From positions 1 to 64,000 of the forward strand of contig JAQVPJ010000001.1 in assembly GCA_028702135.1 (NCBI GenBank): 64,000 nucleotides of DNA. Direction: 5' to 3'. The position numbers were made by a program, and so were the translations under genes. Shown here one piece after another: positions 53,837 to 61,037 of this stretch. The stretch comes from Eubacteriales bacterium. Its GTDB lineage: Bacteria > Bacillota > Clostridia > Oscillospirales > CAG-382. How positions within the stretch are numbered: the stretch's first letter is position 1; each line of letters opens with the position of its first letter. The notes below the pieces were generated by a model. The model was not told where the DNA came from and made no database searches. It worked only from the letters and a program-made list of their open reading frames with translations.

Positions 53837-53867
53837 ATTGCAGTTCCCGCCGACGGGAGAATGCAAT
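53837..53867 (+). other. Hairpin between the P-type homologue and DUF1858 gene
   Basis: ATTGCA...TCCCG pairs with CGGGA...TGCAAT around loop CCGA, with a small internal bulge. The following tract is A-rich on the plus strand, so it is a poor terminator and may be an RNA processing or stability element. Confidence 0.4.
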
Positions 53868-53905
53868 TAAATAAAAAACTATACCGCCGGAGAAAAGAGA
53901 GGGTT

Positions 53906-54106
53906 ATGGAAAAAATAAAAAAGGATTCCTTGATTGGTGATGTGCTCGAAATGGATATTGATCTTGCCAAATACTTTTTCGAGATAGGCATGCACTGCCT
54001 TGGCTGCCCTGCTTCAAGAGGTGAAACCATTGAGGAAGCTTGCCAGGTGCATGGTGTCGATTGCGATGAACTTCTAAAAAAACTCAACAACGCCTTAAAG
54101 GGGTAA
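53906..54106 (+). CDS. DUF1858 domain protein
   Basis: A 66-aa protein of the DUF1858 family (hydrid-cluster-associated disulfide type). It has DVLEMDIDLAKYFFEIGMHCLGCP with the paired Cys, then a helix-rich end. Family members are small redox-linked proteins of uncertain role. ATG 53906 follows GAGAGGG by about 3 bases; the track's earlier start adds a basic leader without support. Confidence 0.8.
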   Translation: MEKIKKDSLIGDVLEMDIDLAKYFFEIGMHCLGCPASRGETIEEACQVHGVDCDELLKKLNNALKG

Positions 54107-54156
54107 AAAATCAAACTCATCGCTTATAATCACATCTGGATATGGAGGAGTAAAAT

Positions 54157-54612
54157 ATGAAAGTGAAAAAACAGGCAAAAAGTTTCATAAGCGAATTCAA
54201 AGAATTTATCTCACAAGGTAATATACTTGATCTTGCCGTCGGTGTTGTTATCGGTACCGCATTCAGAGCGATAATTTCTTCTCTTGTGGCGGATATTATC
54301 ATGCCCTTGCTCGGAGCACTTTTCGGCAACATAGATCTTTCGGATCTAAAGTATGTGATTACCGAGGCGGACGCCGTCGCCGGCACCGCTGAGGTTGCGA
54401 TCAGATACGGTATGTTTATTAAGTATATTATTGATTTCCTTATAATAGCATTTTGTATGTTTATCGTTGTAAAGGCGGCAATAGGCTTCCGGAAAAAACT
54501 ATCTTCGCTTTCAAAGAAGGATGAAGAACCTGCAACAACAGAACCCGTACCGACAAACGATGAAAAACTACTTGCAACACTGACCGAAATTCGCGATATT
54601 ATAAAAAAATAA
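54157..54612 (+). CDS. mscL: Large-conductance mechanosensitive channel MscL
   Basis: MscL is a pentameric pressure-release channel opened by membrane tension. The 151-aa protein has FISQGNILDLAVGVVIGTAFRAI as the amphipathic helix and TM1, a periplasmic loop, TM2 (IDFLIIAFCMFIVVKA) and a charged C-terminal helix. GGAGGAG precedes the ATG. Length is slightly above the usual ~135. Confidence 0.95.
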   Translation: MKVKKQAKSFISEFKEFISQGNILDLAVGVVIGTAFRAIISSLVADIIMPLLGALFGNIDLSDLKYVITEADAVAGTAEVAIRYGMFIKYIIDFLIIAFCMFIVVKAAIGFRKKLSSLSKKDEEPATTEPVPTNDEKLLATLTEIRDIIKK

Positions 54613-54636
54613 TTAATCGGATCAGGAAAATAAGCG

Positions 54637-55539
54637 ATGAAAAAATTTTTAATAGGCGCGGACGGTGGAGGTTCAAAAACCGCATTTATGCTAACGGATA
54701 TAAAGGGTAATACTGTTTGCGAAACCACGCTGCCGCGCTCTAACCCTAACGACATTGGAATTGAAAGCACAATATGTTTGATTTTAAGCGGGTATAAAAC
54801 GCTGCTTGAAAAAGCAGGTGTTTGCAGAAACGATATAGCTGCGATATATACCGGCATAGCCGGTGTGACTGCGCACGATTATAAACAGAGGATTAACTAC
54901 GCCATCGTTGCGGAGTATCCCAAATCTGTTTCAGAGGTTAATCACGATGGTGTAAATATCCTGTACGCTGCCTTCCCTGATTGCGACGGTGTCGGAGTGA
55001 TTTGCGGTACAGGAACCTCTTGTTTTGTAAAAAAGGGCGATTTATTACATCGGATCGGAGGATACGGGCTTTTTGACCTATTAGGAGGCGGTTATGAGAT
55101 TGGCAGAGCCGCAATATCCCATGCTCTTAGAAGTATGGACGGTAGGGATGAAGAGAGCCTTCTTTCCGAATCCGTAAAAAAGAAAGCAGGTTTCGACCTT
55201 ATCGAAGGTCTCGGAACCCTTATATCAAGCGGAAAAAACAATATAGCGACATACGCCCCTCTTGTCTATGATGCATATGCGCATTCTGACAGCTATGCAA
55301 GAGAAATTCTCCTGTCGCACACCGGTTACCTTGCCGAGCTGATAAACACCGCAGGGCAGTTCTTTGACGGAATATATGAGGTTTCTCTCGCAGGAGGGAT
55401 CGCGAAAGATCCCATCACTATGGAAATTCTTAAACCAATGCTGACTGAAAATGCACGTGTCACCACTCTTACCGTTGAGCCTATATACGGCGCACTTGCG
55501 CGCGCGGGGATTATTTATTCGCAAAAGAAAACAATGTAA
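54637..55539 (+). CDS. BadF/BadG/BcrA/BcrD-type ATPase, N-acetylglucosamine-kinase-like
   Basis: A 300-aa ASKHA-fold protein. The phosphate-1 motif is LIGADGGGSKTAFML, followed by YTGIAGVTAHD, the NHDGVNILYAAFPD catalytic-Asp region, CGTGTSC and the C-terminal LAGGIAKDP. These suit the eukaryotic-like GlcNAc/glucosamine kinase branch of the BadF family rather than benzoyl-CoA reductase activators, which have Fe-S cysteines. It could feed NagA with GlcNAc-6-phosphate; inference from family and genome content. Confidence 0.82.
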   Translation: MKKFLIGADGGGSKTAFMLTDIKGNTVCETTLPRSNPNDIGIESTICLILSGYKTLLEKAGVCRNDIAAIYTGIAGVTAHDYKQRINYAIVAEYPKSVSEVNHDGVNILYAAFPDCDGVGVICGTGTSCFVKKGDLLHRIGGYGLFDLLGGGYEIGRAAISHALRSMDGRDEESLLSESVKKKAGFDLIEGLGTLISSGKNNIATYAPLVYDAYAHSDSYAREILLSHTGYLAELINTAGQFFDGIYEVSLAGGIAKDPITMEILKPMLTENARVTTLTVEPIYGALARAGIIYSQKKTM

Positions 55540-55607
55540 AATTAAAAATATATAATTACTTATCATAAAAAAGTGCAATAACGATAGTAACTTTATTGTC
55601 ATTTTTG

Positions 55608-55636
55608 TTGACATACCATATATTAGGGAGTATTAT
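55608..55636 (+). promoter_or_regulatory. Promoter of thrS
   Basis: TTGACA, 17 bases, TATTAT, with a start near 55643. The leader is only about 30 bases, too short for a T-box riboswitch. Confidence 0.8.
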
Positions 55637-55673
55637 CAGTTATTAATATTAAAATATCGACTGGAGTTATCGG

Positions 55674-57440
55674 ATGGAAAACGCTCAAATTAACGAGCTG
55701 CATATTCTGCGGCATACGGCATCTCATATTCTCGCTCAGGCAGTCAAGCGTCTTTACCCAGAAGCAAAGCTTGCCATTGGACCTGCTATAGAAAACGGCT
55801 TTTATTATGACATCGACTGCGAGGTGAGCTTCACTCCCGAGGTTCTTGGCAGAATCGAAAAGGAAATGAAGAATATTACGGGCGAAAATTTAAAAATCGA
55901 GAGGTTCGTGCTTACAAGACCAGACGCTCTTGAACTGATGAAGAATGAGCCTTATAAGATCGAGCTTATAAATGAGTTGCCGGAGGACGCTGAAATTTCC
56001 TTCTATAAGCAGGGGGAGTTCACGGATCTTTGTTCGGGTCCTCACCTAAACTACACAAAAAAGCTGAAAGCGTTTAAGCTCACTCAGTCGACCGGCGCTT
56101 ACTGGCGCGGCGACTCGAAGAACAAAATGCTTCAGCGAATATATGGAACTGCCTTTAAAACACAGGATGAGCTTGAAAAATATCTCGCTGAGGTTGAAGA
56201 GGCAAAGAAGCGAGACCACAACAAATTAGGCCGCCAGCTTGAGTATTTTACCACTTCGGATATGATCGGTCAGGGATTGCCGATAATTCTCCCGAAAGGA
56301 ACGGTAATAATGCGTACTCTACAACGTTTTGTTGAGGACGAGGAGGAACGCAGGGGTTATTTACAGACAAAAACACCGTTTATGGCAAAAAGAGATCTGT
56401 ATAAGGTCAGCGGGCATTGGGATCATTATCGTGACGGTATGTTTATTATGGGAGATCCGGATGAGTTTGAAAACCCGGAAGCGGAGATTTTTGCACTGCG
56501 GCCGATGACCTGCCCTTTCCAGTTTCAGGCATACCTCACAAAGACCCGTTCATATAAGGATCTGCCTTTAAGATACAACGAGACCTCGACTTTGTTCCGC
56601 AACGAGGCAAGCGGTGAAATGCACGGTCTTATCAGAGTGCGTCAGTTTACCATTTCCGAGGGACATATAGCCTGCACTCCCGAACAGCTTGAAGGTGAAT
56701 TTTCCGACGCTCTCGATCTTGCACAGTATATGTTGAAAACTCTCGGACTTGATGAGGATGTATCATATCGCTTTTCAAAATGGGACGAGAACGACAAGGA
56801 AAAGTATATAGGCGACCACAATAAGTGGGAGGCCGTCCAGTCAACCATGCGCAGCATCCTTGACAACATTGGGATTGACTATTACGAAGCGGATGGAGAA
56901 GCGGCGTTCTACGGTCCGAAACTTGACATACAGATCAGGAACGTACACGGCAAGGAGGACACTCTTATCACAATCCAAATCGATTTCCAGCTCGCGGAGC
57001 GTTTCGGTATGGAGTATGTTGATAAAGACAACATTAAAAAGTATCCTTATGTCATACACCGTACTTCCATCGGCTGTTATGAGCGCACTCTCGCGCTTCT
57101 TATAGAGAAGTTCGCTGGTGCGATGCCTACATGGCTCGCTCCCGAGCAGGCAAGGGTAATTCCGATAACGGATTTTCAAAACGATTATGCCGAAGGTGTT
57201 CTTGCCCGACTGAAAAACGCAGGACTGCGTGTCAGCAACGATACCCGCAGCGAAAAATTGGGCTACAAAATACGCGAGGCTCAACTCGAAAAGCTGCCTT
57301 ATATGCTCGTTATCGGCGAAAAGGAAAAATCTAACGGAACAGTCGGCGTAAGAAGCCGAAAAAGCGGCGACTTGGGTGAGATGTCCGTTGACGCTTTTGT
57401 GGAGCTTATTCAAAAGGAAATATCCGCAAGGGAAAAATAA
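55674..57440 (+). CDS. thrS: Threonine-tRNA ligase lacking the TGS domain
   Basis: A 588-aa class II aminoacyl-tRNA synthetase. The start is already in the editing domain (RHTASHILAQAVKRLYP with HxxxH; DLCSGPHL with its Cys/His), so the usual ~60-residue N-terminal TGS domain is absent. The catalytic core has motif 1, RPMTCPFQF (zinc Cys), motif 2 FRNEASGEMHGLIRVRQF and motif 3 GCYERTLALLIEKF, followed by the anticodon-binding domain. GGAG is 7 bases ahead of the ATG, and the promoter is too close for a longer gene. Confidence 0.95.
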   Translation: MENAQINELHILRHTASHILAQAVKRLYPEAKLAIGPAIENGFYYDIDCEVSFTPEVLGRIEKEMKNITGENLKIERFVLTRPDALELMKNEPYKIELINELPEDAEISFYKQGEFTDLCSGPHLNYTKKLKAFKLTQSTGAYWRGDSKNKMLQRIYGTAFKTQDELEKYLAEVEEAKKRDHNKLGRQLEYFTTSDMIGQGLPIILPKGTVIMRTLQRFVEDEEERRGYLQTKTPFMAKRDLYKVSGHWDHYRDGMFIMGDPDEFENPEAEIFALRPMTCPFQFQAYLTKTRSYKDLPLRYNETSTLFRNEASGEMHGLIRVRQFTISEGHIACTPEQLEGEFSDALDLAQYMLKTLGLDEDVSYRFSKWDENDKEKYIGDHNKWEAVQSTMRSILDNIGIDYYEADGEAAFYGPKLDIQIRNVHGKEDTLITIQIDFQLAERFGMEYVDKDNIKKYPYVIHRTSIGCYERTLALLIEKFAGAMPTWLAPEQARVIPITDFQNDYAEGVLARLKNAGLRVSNDTRSEKLGYKIREAQLEKLPYMLVIGEKEKSNGTVGVRSRKSGDLGEMSVDAFVELIQKEISAREK

Positions 57441-57519
57441 AAAATTATAAAGCAAAAAAAGAGCGGATGCCGTTTAGTTGAGGCGCAGTAACGAAGTTTT
57501 TTATAATTGAAACAAAGCA

Positions 57520-57575
57520 GGCACTTGTGAAGCACAAAAATGTGTGTCAAAAGTGCCTTTGCGTTCTTTTTGACA
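57520..57575 (+). terminator. Hairpin/terminator after thrS
   Basis: GGCACTT pairs with AAGTGCC, with a CACA/TGTG hairpin inside; a T-rich tract follows. It may end thrS transcripts or be the left part of the repeat element described next. Confidence 0.5.
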
Positions 57576-57600
57576 AAATGCTTGTCCTGATTGTATTTTA

Positions 57601-57773
57601 GTAATGCGTTTGCCTTCGGCAAATGTGATGTCGCACACACTGTGTGCAGTGATGAATTTCGGCGATGCCGAAAAGTGATGCGATGCTTGCCTATCACGCA
57701 CCGCAGTGCGCATCACACCGAAGGTGCATTACACGCGTCAGCGTACATCACTTGCCCGAAGAGCAAGCATCAC
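57601..57773. repeat. Array of seven hairpins with GTGATG/CATCAC spacers
   Basis: Seven short perfect or near-perfect stem-loops follow one another: 57609-57623, 57633-57647, 57657-57673, 57697-57710, 57716-57726, 57733-57744 and 57751-57767. Stems differ in sequence but each is self-complementary. Spacers are GTAATG or GTGATG on the left (57601, 57625, 57649, 57675) and CATCAC or CATTAC on the right (57711, 57727, 57746, 57768), the reverse complement, so the two halves could also pair with each other. GATGCTTGC (57682) and GCAAGCATC (57763) give another long-range match. No coding frame fits. Function unknown; probably an interspersed repeat or structured RNA. Confidence 0.8.
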
Positions 57774-57774
57774 T

Positions 57775-57826
57775 ATGGGCACGCCCGATAATTTAGGATA
57801 AAACCTTCGTTATCGAGCGTGCCCAT
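57775..57826. repeat. 17-bp-stem hairpin closing the array
   Basis: ATGGGCACGCCCGATAA pairs with TTATCGAGCGTGCCCAT with one mismatch, around an 18-base loop. It borders the array and lies 45 bases beyond the stop of the minus-strand surface protein gene. A T-run at 57838 follows on the plus strand, so it may act as a terminator there. Confidence 0.75.
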
Positions 57827-57871
57827 TGGCAACCGCCTTTTTTGTTATAAATCAGTTTTTAATATCTTTGA

Positions 57872-58654
57872 CTATTTCTTCTTTTTTGTTGCAATATATG
57901 CGATTACAGCTATCAGAACAATAGCGGCAACACCCAAACCAATATATAGTATAGTATTGTTTTTCTCAGATTCAGCATCGGAATTATCCACCGAGTTTAC
58001 CCTTGATTCCTCTTTAGAGGTGTCATCTTTTACCTCGGAAGAATTACCATCTTTATCCGACTCCGTTGAAATGATATCGGACTCTTGTTTGGATTCCTCT
58101 TTGGAGGTGTCCTCTGAAGTTATATCATCTAAGGAAACATCGCTTGCACCTGCTGTGATATTGGCATCTGCGGCTACTGTGCCTGTTGTAAAATCAACAC
58201 CGGTAACCGTTACGAGATCGCCTTCTGACAGATTACTGATTGCTTTTAGGTTCGCGGATGATTTTACATAGATTTCAGATTCCATGTCGCGATCATCACA
58301 GTGACCGGTGTAAATAAACCCGCCCTCAGGTATTGTTATCTCGTTATAAGGTAGTCCGTCGGCGTTGACATCTACAGCAACAACCTCGAATACATTCTCT
58401 GCCGATGTAGGCTTGGCAGTAAAGAACGTAACCCATTTTAAGTTTGCTTCATTGGTGGTAATGGTGTTTGTGTCGTTAAAATCACTTGTAAAAATAGTGC
58501 CGGAACCTGCGGTAACTGATGCGTTGACTACAGTAACATAGATGGAATCCGCCGGTTCGATTTCTTCCGCCAATACGGGTACAACGAATGCAACCGAGAT
58601 TAACATCAGACATACTGTTGTCAAAGTGAAGAGTTTAAAGCCGATTTTTTTCAT
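57872..58654 (-). CDS. Secreted, C-terminally membrane-anchored surface protein
   Basis: A 260-aa protein: signal peptide (residues 1-30, ending around VLAEE), a beta-rich domain of about 130 residues, a Ser/Glu/Asp/Lys-rich linker containing DTSKEES twice, one C-terminal transmembrane segment (TILYIGLGVAAIVLIAVIAYIA) and a TKKKK stop-transfer tail. There is no LPxTG motif, so anchoring is by the membrane segment. I do not recognise the external domain. AAAGGA is 8 bases ahead of the ATG, and it has its own promoter. Confidence 0.75.
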   Translation of the reverse strand: MKKIGFKLFTLTTVCLMLISVAFVVPVLAEEIEPADSIYVTVVNASVTAGSGTIFTSDFNDTNTITTNEANLKWVTFFTAKPTSAENVFEVVAVDVNADGLPYNEITIPEGGFIYTGHCDDRDMESEIYVKSSANLKAISNLSEGDLVTVTGVDFTTGTVAADANITAGASDVSLDDITSEDTSKEESKQESDIISTESDKDGNSSEVKDDTSKEESRVNSVDNSDAESEKNNTILYIGLGVAAIVLIAVIAYIATKKKK

Positions 58655-58703
58655 TCAAAATTTTCCTTTCATAAATTACTCACATAACAGTTTGTGTGAA
58701 TAC

Positions 58704-58731
58704 ATTATAACCATTTTTGAAAAAAAGTCAA
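58704..58731 (-). promoter_or_regulatory. Promoter of the anchored surface protein
   Basis: On the minus strand TTGACT, 16 bases, TATAAT; start near 58697, about 43 bases ahead of the ATG. CACATAACAGTTTGTGTG forms a small inverted repeat close to the start. Confidence 0.7.
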
Positions 58732-58762
58732 TGCAAATTTTCAGCTTTACGTATACAGATGT

Positions 58763-58894
58763 TTATTTCCACCATCCGTCAGGCGGCTTGAACTCGTTAT
58801 CGCCCGGCTCGACAGCGAGACTCGATTCGGTTATTATATCCTCAATATCAAATTCAATAAACTCGATTTCCGGCGGAAAATACTTTTTTTTCAT
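58763..58894 (-). CDS. 43-residue acidic peptide (not in the ORF track)
   Basis: On the minus strand ATG 58894 opens 43 codons and ends at TAA 58763-58765. GAGGGAG lies 5 bases ahead of the ATG, a very good ribosome-binding site. The peptide begins MKKKYFPPEIEFIEFDIEDI, is acidic in the middle, and ends FKPPDGWWK. There is no cysteine and no signal peptide or membrane segment. It starts 31 bases downstream of the 592-aa secreted-protein gene and is probably cotranscribed with it. No function is assigned. Confidence 0.65.
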   Translation of the reverse strand: MKKKYFPPEIEFIEFDIEDIITESSLAVEPGDNEFKPPDGWWK

Positions 58895-58925
58895 ATCGGC
58901 TCCCTCTTTTTTTTGTTTATACCTA

Positions 58926-60704
58926 TTACTCCTCAATAGCATCAGTCAGCGCCAAAACCTCATTGTAATTCCTGACAAGAGGCGTCCCGTAATAAACGCT
59001 GCCATCCACATATTCTATTACAGGCACAGCCGTAATATTTGTCGAGAGCTGATCGTCCGGTATGTCGAGCAGAGATATAAAATATGTGAACGCTTCGTAA
59101 TCCTCAAAGCTGTAGCCCTTGACAAAATCGCTTTTTGAAATAGCAACCGCTTTTACATATACTACTCCTGCCTCGTTTGTTTCGCTATAAGCGTTTGCAT
59201 GATAATAATTCATGTCGAGCGTGTTATCTCCGAGCTTTGCTGTGGGATAAACAAGCATTCCTATTCTTTCTACCTGTTTCAGTTTATCCCTTGTAAACCT
59301 CGCACCAAAACGTAAACCCTTCATCTCCTTGTTCACCTTTGCACCAAGAGATAAAACAGGATTGGTCTCCTGGTCACCGTTTTCCGTAACGTTGTGTATT
59401 GCGGTCAACTCTGAAACGGCAATCAAACTGTAGCTTTCCTCCGGCGGAATGATTTTATATTTTATATATCTCGCTTCTACTCCCTCTGTGAGAGTCAGCA
59501 CCTCTCTTCTTGTTTCCTTTATTACGCTCTCCCCGGAACTCTCATGTCCCAACGCTTCAGTACTGCCCAAATATTGATAGTGAAAACCGTTTACAGAGGC
59601 GTAAACCTTAACTTCCCCGGGGAAAACAATACCCTCCGTTGCGATTTGTGCCGTTCCGACTCCGAACTTATACAGTCCGCTTACGTTTTCTCCGAGATCG
59701 ACTATTTTGGAAATGCAGCCTTCATCTTCTATATCTGTTTGCGTAAAGCCCTCCATATTATAACCGTTAATGCTCCCCGTGCTCCCGAAGCTGCCCTCCG
59801 TCAGTATCGTTCCGTTGCTCTCCTGCCAATCGGGATCAGTACCTGCCGTACCGCTATATACTTTTCCAAGCGCACTGTTGACCTCTATGAATGACTCTGA
59901 GGGTATCTCAGATAAAGTAAGTGGGGTAGGTGTTGCCGGCTGGCAAACCGGCACTCCTTTACAAAGGTGCAGATTCAGGTAATGAGTAGACTTTAACCAT
60001 GGTTGATTGTTCTGGGTCCATACTGAAGTGTCCTGCGGAAAGAGCAGCAATGCGCTACCCTTTTTGCTTATATACATATTATATGTGATATGCTCTAAAG
60101 TTTCTATCGATATTGCTTCTCCCATTTTTGACCATGGAATAGCTGCTTCTATATGGGTGCATCCGTCAATCTCTGCAGATCGGTACTTTATTGAGTTAGT
60201 ATAATCATTATTTTTAATTGTACCGTATGTCGCTCTTGTAATTATCATTTTGCTTGACAAGCTATCGTAATTAAATTCCACAAACCCGGTAAATTTATTA
60301 AGACCGCCCGGAGAGACATCCAGATAGAGCCTCGGACAGTTATTATTTAAGCAAACCATTTCCATGTCGATTTTTATGTAGTAAAAAAGATAAGTTTCGT
60401 TCCATGCGAACGAATAGCTGTATACAACCCCCTTCAAATCGCTGGTAAGCTGCCAGTTTTCGGGATTCTCTCCTGAATCTATCCTAACCAAATCCTTTGT
60501 CTTCCAATCCTCAAAGGTCGAATCCTCCACCGAAATTGCCTTTGTACTGTCGCCGGCATAATAGTCGGTCTGTGTTTTAAAATATTCGCGCTCCCACTCT
60601 ACCTCCGCCGAAGAAGTCAGTAAACCACCTCCTGTGCAAAGAATCAGCGAAAAAAGACAAAACACACAAAAAAATGAGATTACCTTCTTACTCGTAATTC
60701 TCAT
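58926..60704 (-). CDS. Secreted multi-domain protein with carbohydrate-binding-like modules
   Basis: A 592-aa exported protein with a signal peptide (residues about 1-32). Residues 40-240 look like a CBM9/DOMON-type beta-sandwich (SFAWNETYLFYYIKIDMEM; HIEAAIPWSKMGEAI); residues 280-440 resemble a discoidin-like module (NSALGKVYSG, KVYASVNGFHYQYLGS); residues 455-592 form a C-terminal domain starting LSLGAKVNKEMKGLRFGARF that is frequent in clostridial surface proteins. There is no catalytic motif or anchor. GAAGGGAAGGG precedes the ATG. Assignments are by eye. Confidence 0.65.
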   Translation of the reverse strand: MRITSKKVISFFCVFCLFSLILCTGGGLLTSSAEVEWEREYFKTQTDYYAGDSTKAISVEDSTFEDWKTKDLVRIDSGENPENWQLTSDLKGVVYSYSFAWNETYLFYYIKIDMEMVCLNNNCPRLYLDVSPGGLNKFTGFVEFNYDSLSSKMIITRATYGTIKNNDYTNSIKYRSAEIDGCTHIEAAIPWSKMGEAISIETLEHITYNMYISKKGSALLLFPQDTSVWTQNNQPWLKSTHYLNLHLCKGVPVCQPATPTPLTLSEIPSESFIEVNSALGKVYSGTAGTDPDWQESNGTILTEGSFGSTGSINGYNMEGFTQTDIEDEGCISKIVDLGENVSGLYKFGVGTAQIATEGIVFPGEVKVYASVNGFHYQYLGSTEALGHESSGESVIKETRREVLTLTEGVEARYIKYKIIPPEESYSLIAVSELTAIHNVTENGDQETNPVLSLGAKVNKEMKGLRFGARFTRDKLKQVERIGMLVYPTAKLGDNTLDMNYYHANAYSETNEAGVVYVKAVAISKSDFVKGYSFEDYEAFTYFISLLDIPDDQLSTNITAVPVIEYVDGSVYYGTPLVRNYNEVLALTDAIEE

Positions 60705-60766
60705 AAAACCCTTCCCTTCGTTTTCTGATAATATGAAAATTCAAAATGTTGAATGTTTCAATCGTT

Positions 60767-60787
60767 CGGAGTTTTAATTACACTCCG
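60767..60787 (-). other. Hairpin in the 5' leader of the secreted protein
   Basis: CGGAGT and ACTCCG pair around a 9-base loop inside the ~165-base leader transcribed from the promoter at 60876-60904. No known riboswitch consensus was found in this leader. Confidence 0.45.
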
Positions 60788-60875
60788 GCTCTTTCTGTCA
60801 GAAACCCCCGTTGCAGATATGTTTTTTAATTGAAATAATTGATGAATAATAAGTGCATATTTGGATATTATTGAT

Positions 60876-60904
60876 ATTATACGTATTTATATATCATATG
60901 TCAA
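60876..60904 (-). promoter_or_regulatory. Consensus promoter of the secreted protein and 43-aa peptide
   Basis: On the minus strand TTGACA, 17 bases, TATAAT, both hexamers perfect. The start is near 60869, so the mRNA has a leader of about 165 bases. Between 60705 and 60988 I see no gene, only this promoter and weak hairpins. Confidence 0.85.
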
Positions 60905-60988
60905 TACATAAATCGACATTTTTATCAATATTATTCAATTTTAATTAAAACTTAATATTAATACTGCTTAATACTGAATCGACGATAT

Positions 60989-61015
60989 AAAAAAGAGCGT
61001 TTTACACGCTCTTTT
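60989..61015 (-). terminator. Terminator after the DHHW gene
   Basis: AAAAGAGCGT pairs with ACGCTCTTTT around a 5-base loop; on the minus strand a T-run follows. It closes the MBOAT-DHHW transcript. Confidence 0.9.
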
Positions 61016-61037
61016 AAACAATTTTTATGCTTTTTTT

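Noticed and set aside
55540-55673. T-box riboswitch upstream of thrS
   Set aside because: The promoter at 55608-55636 leaves about 30 bases of leader, and no T-box sequence is visible.
56841-57455. 204-aa minus-strand ORF opposite thrS
   Set aside because: Antisense of the conserved thrS catalytic and anticodon domains; no support.
57601-57773. CRISPR array
   Set aside because: The constant parts are only 6 bases, orientation flips in the middle and the variable parts are self-complementary hairpins, unlike repeat-spacer arrays; no cas genes are present.
57410-57791. ORFs within the hairpin array region on both strands
   Set aside because: The frames are interrupted by the stems, vary without pattern and lack ribosome-binding sites; the region is better explained as structured noncoding DNA/RNA.
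60705-60868. Known riboswitch (e.g. cyclic-di-GMP) in the leader of the secreted protein
   Set aside because: The conserved core nucleotides of riboswitch classes that I know could not be matched; only small hairpins are present.
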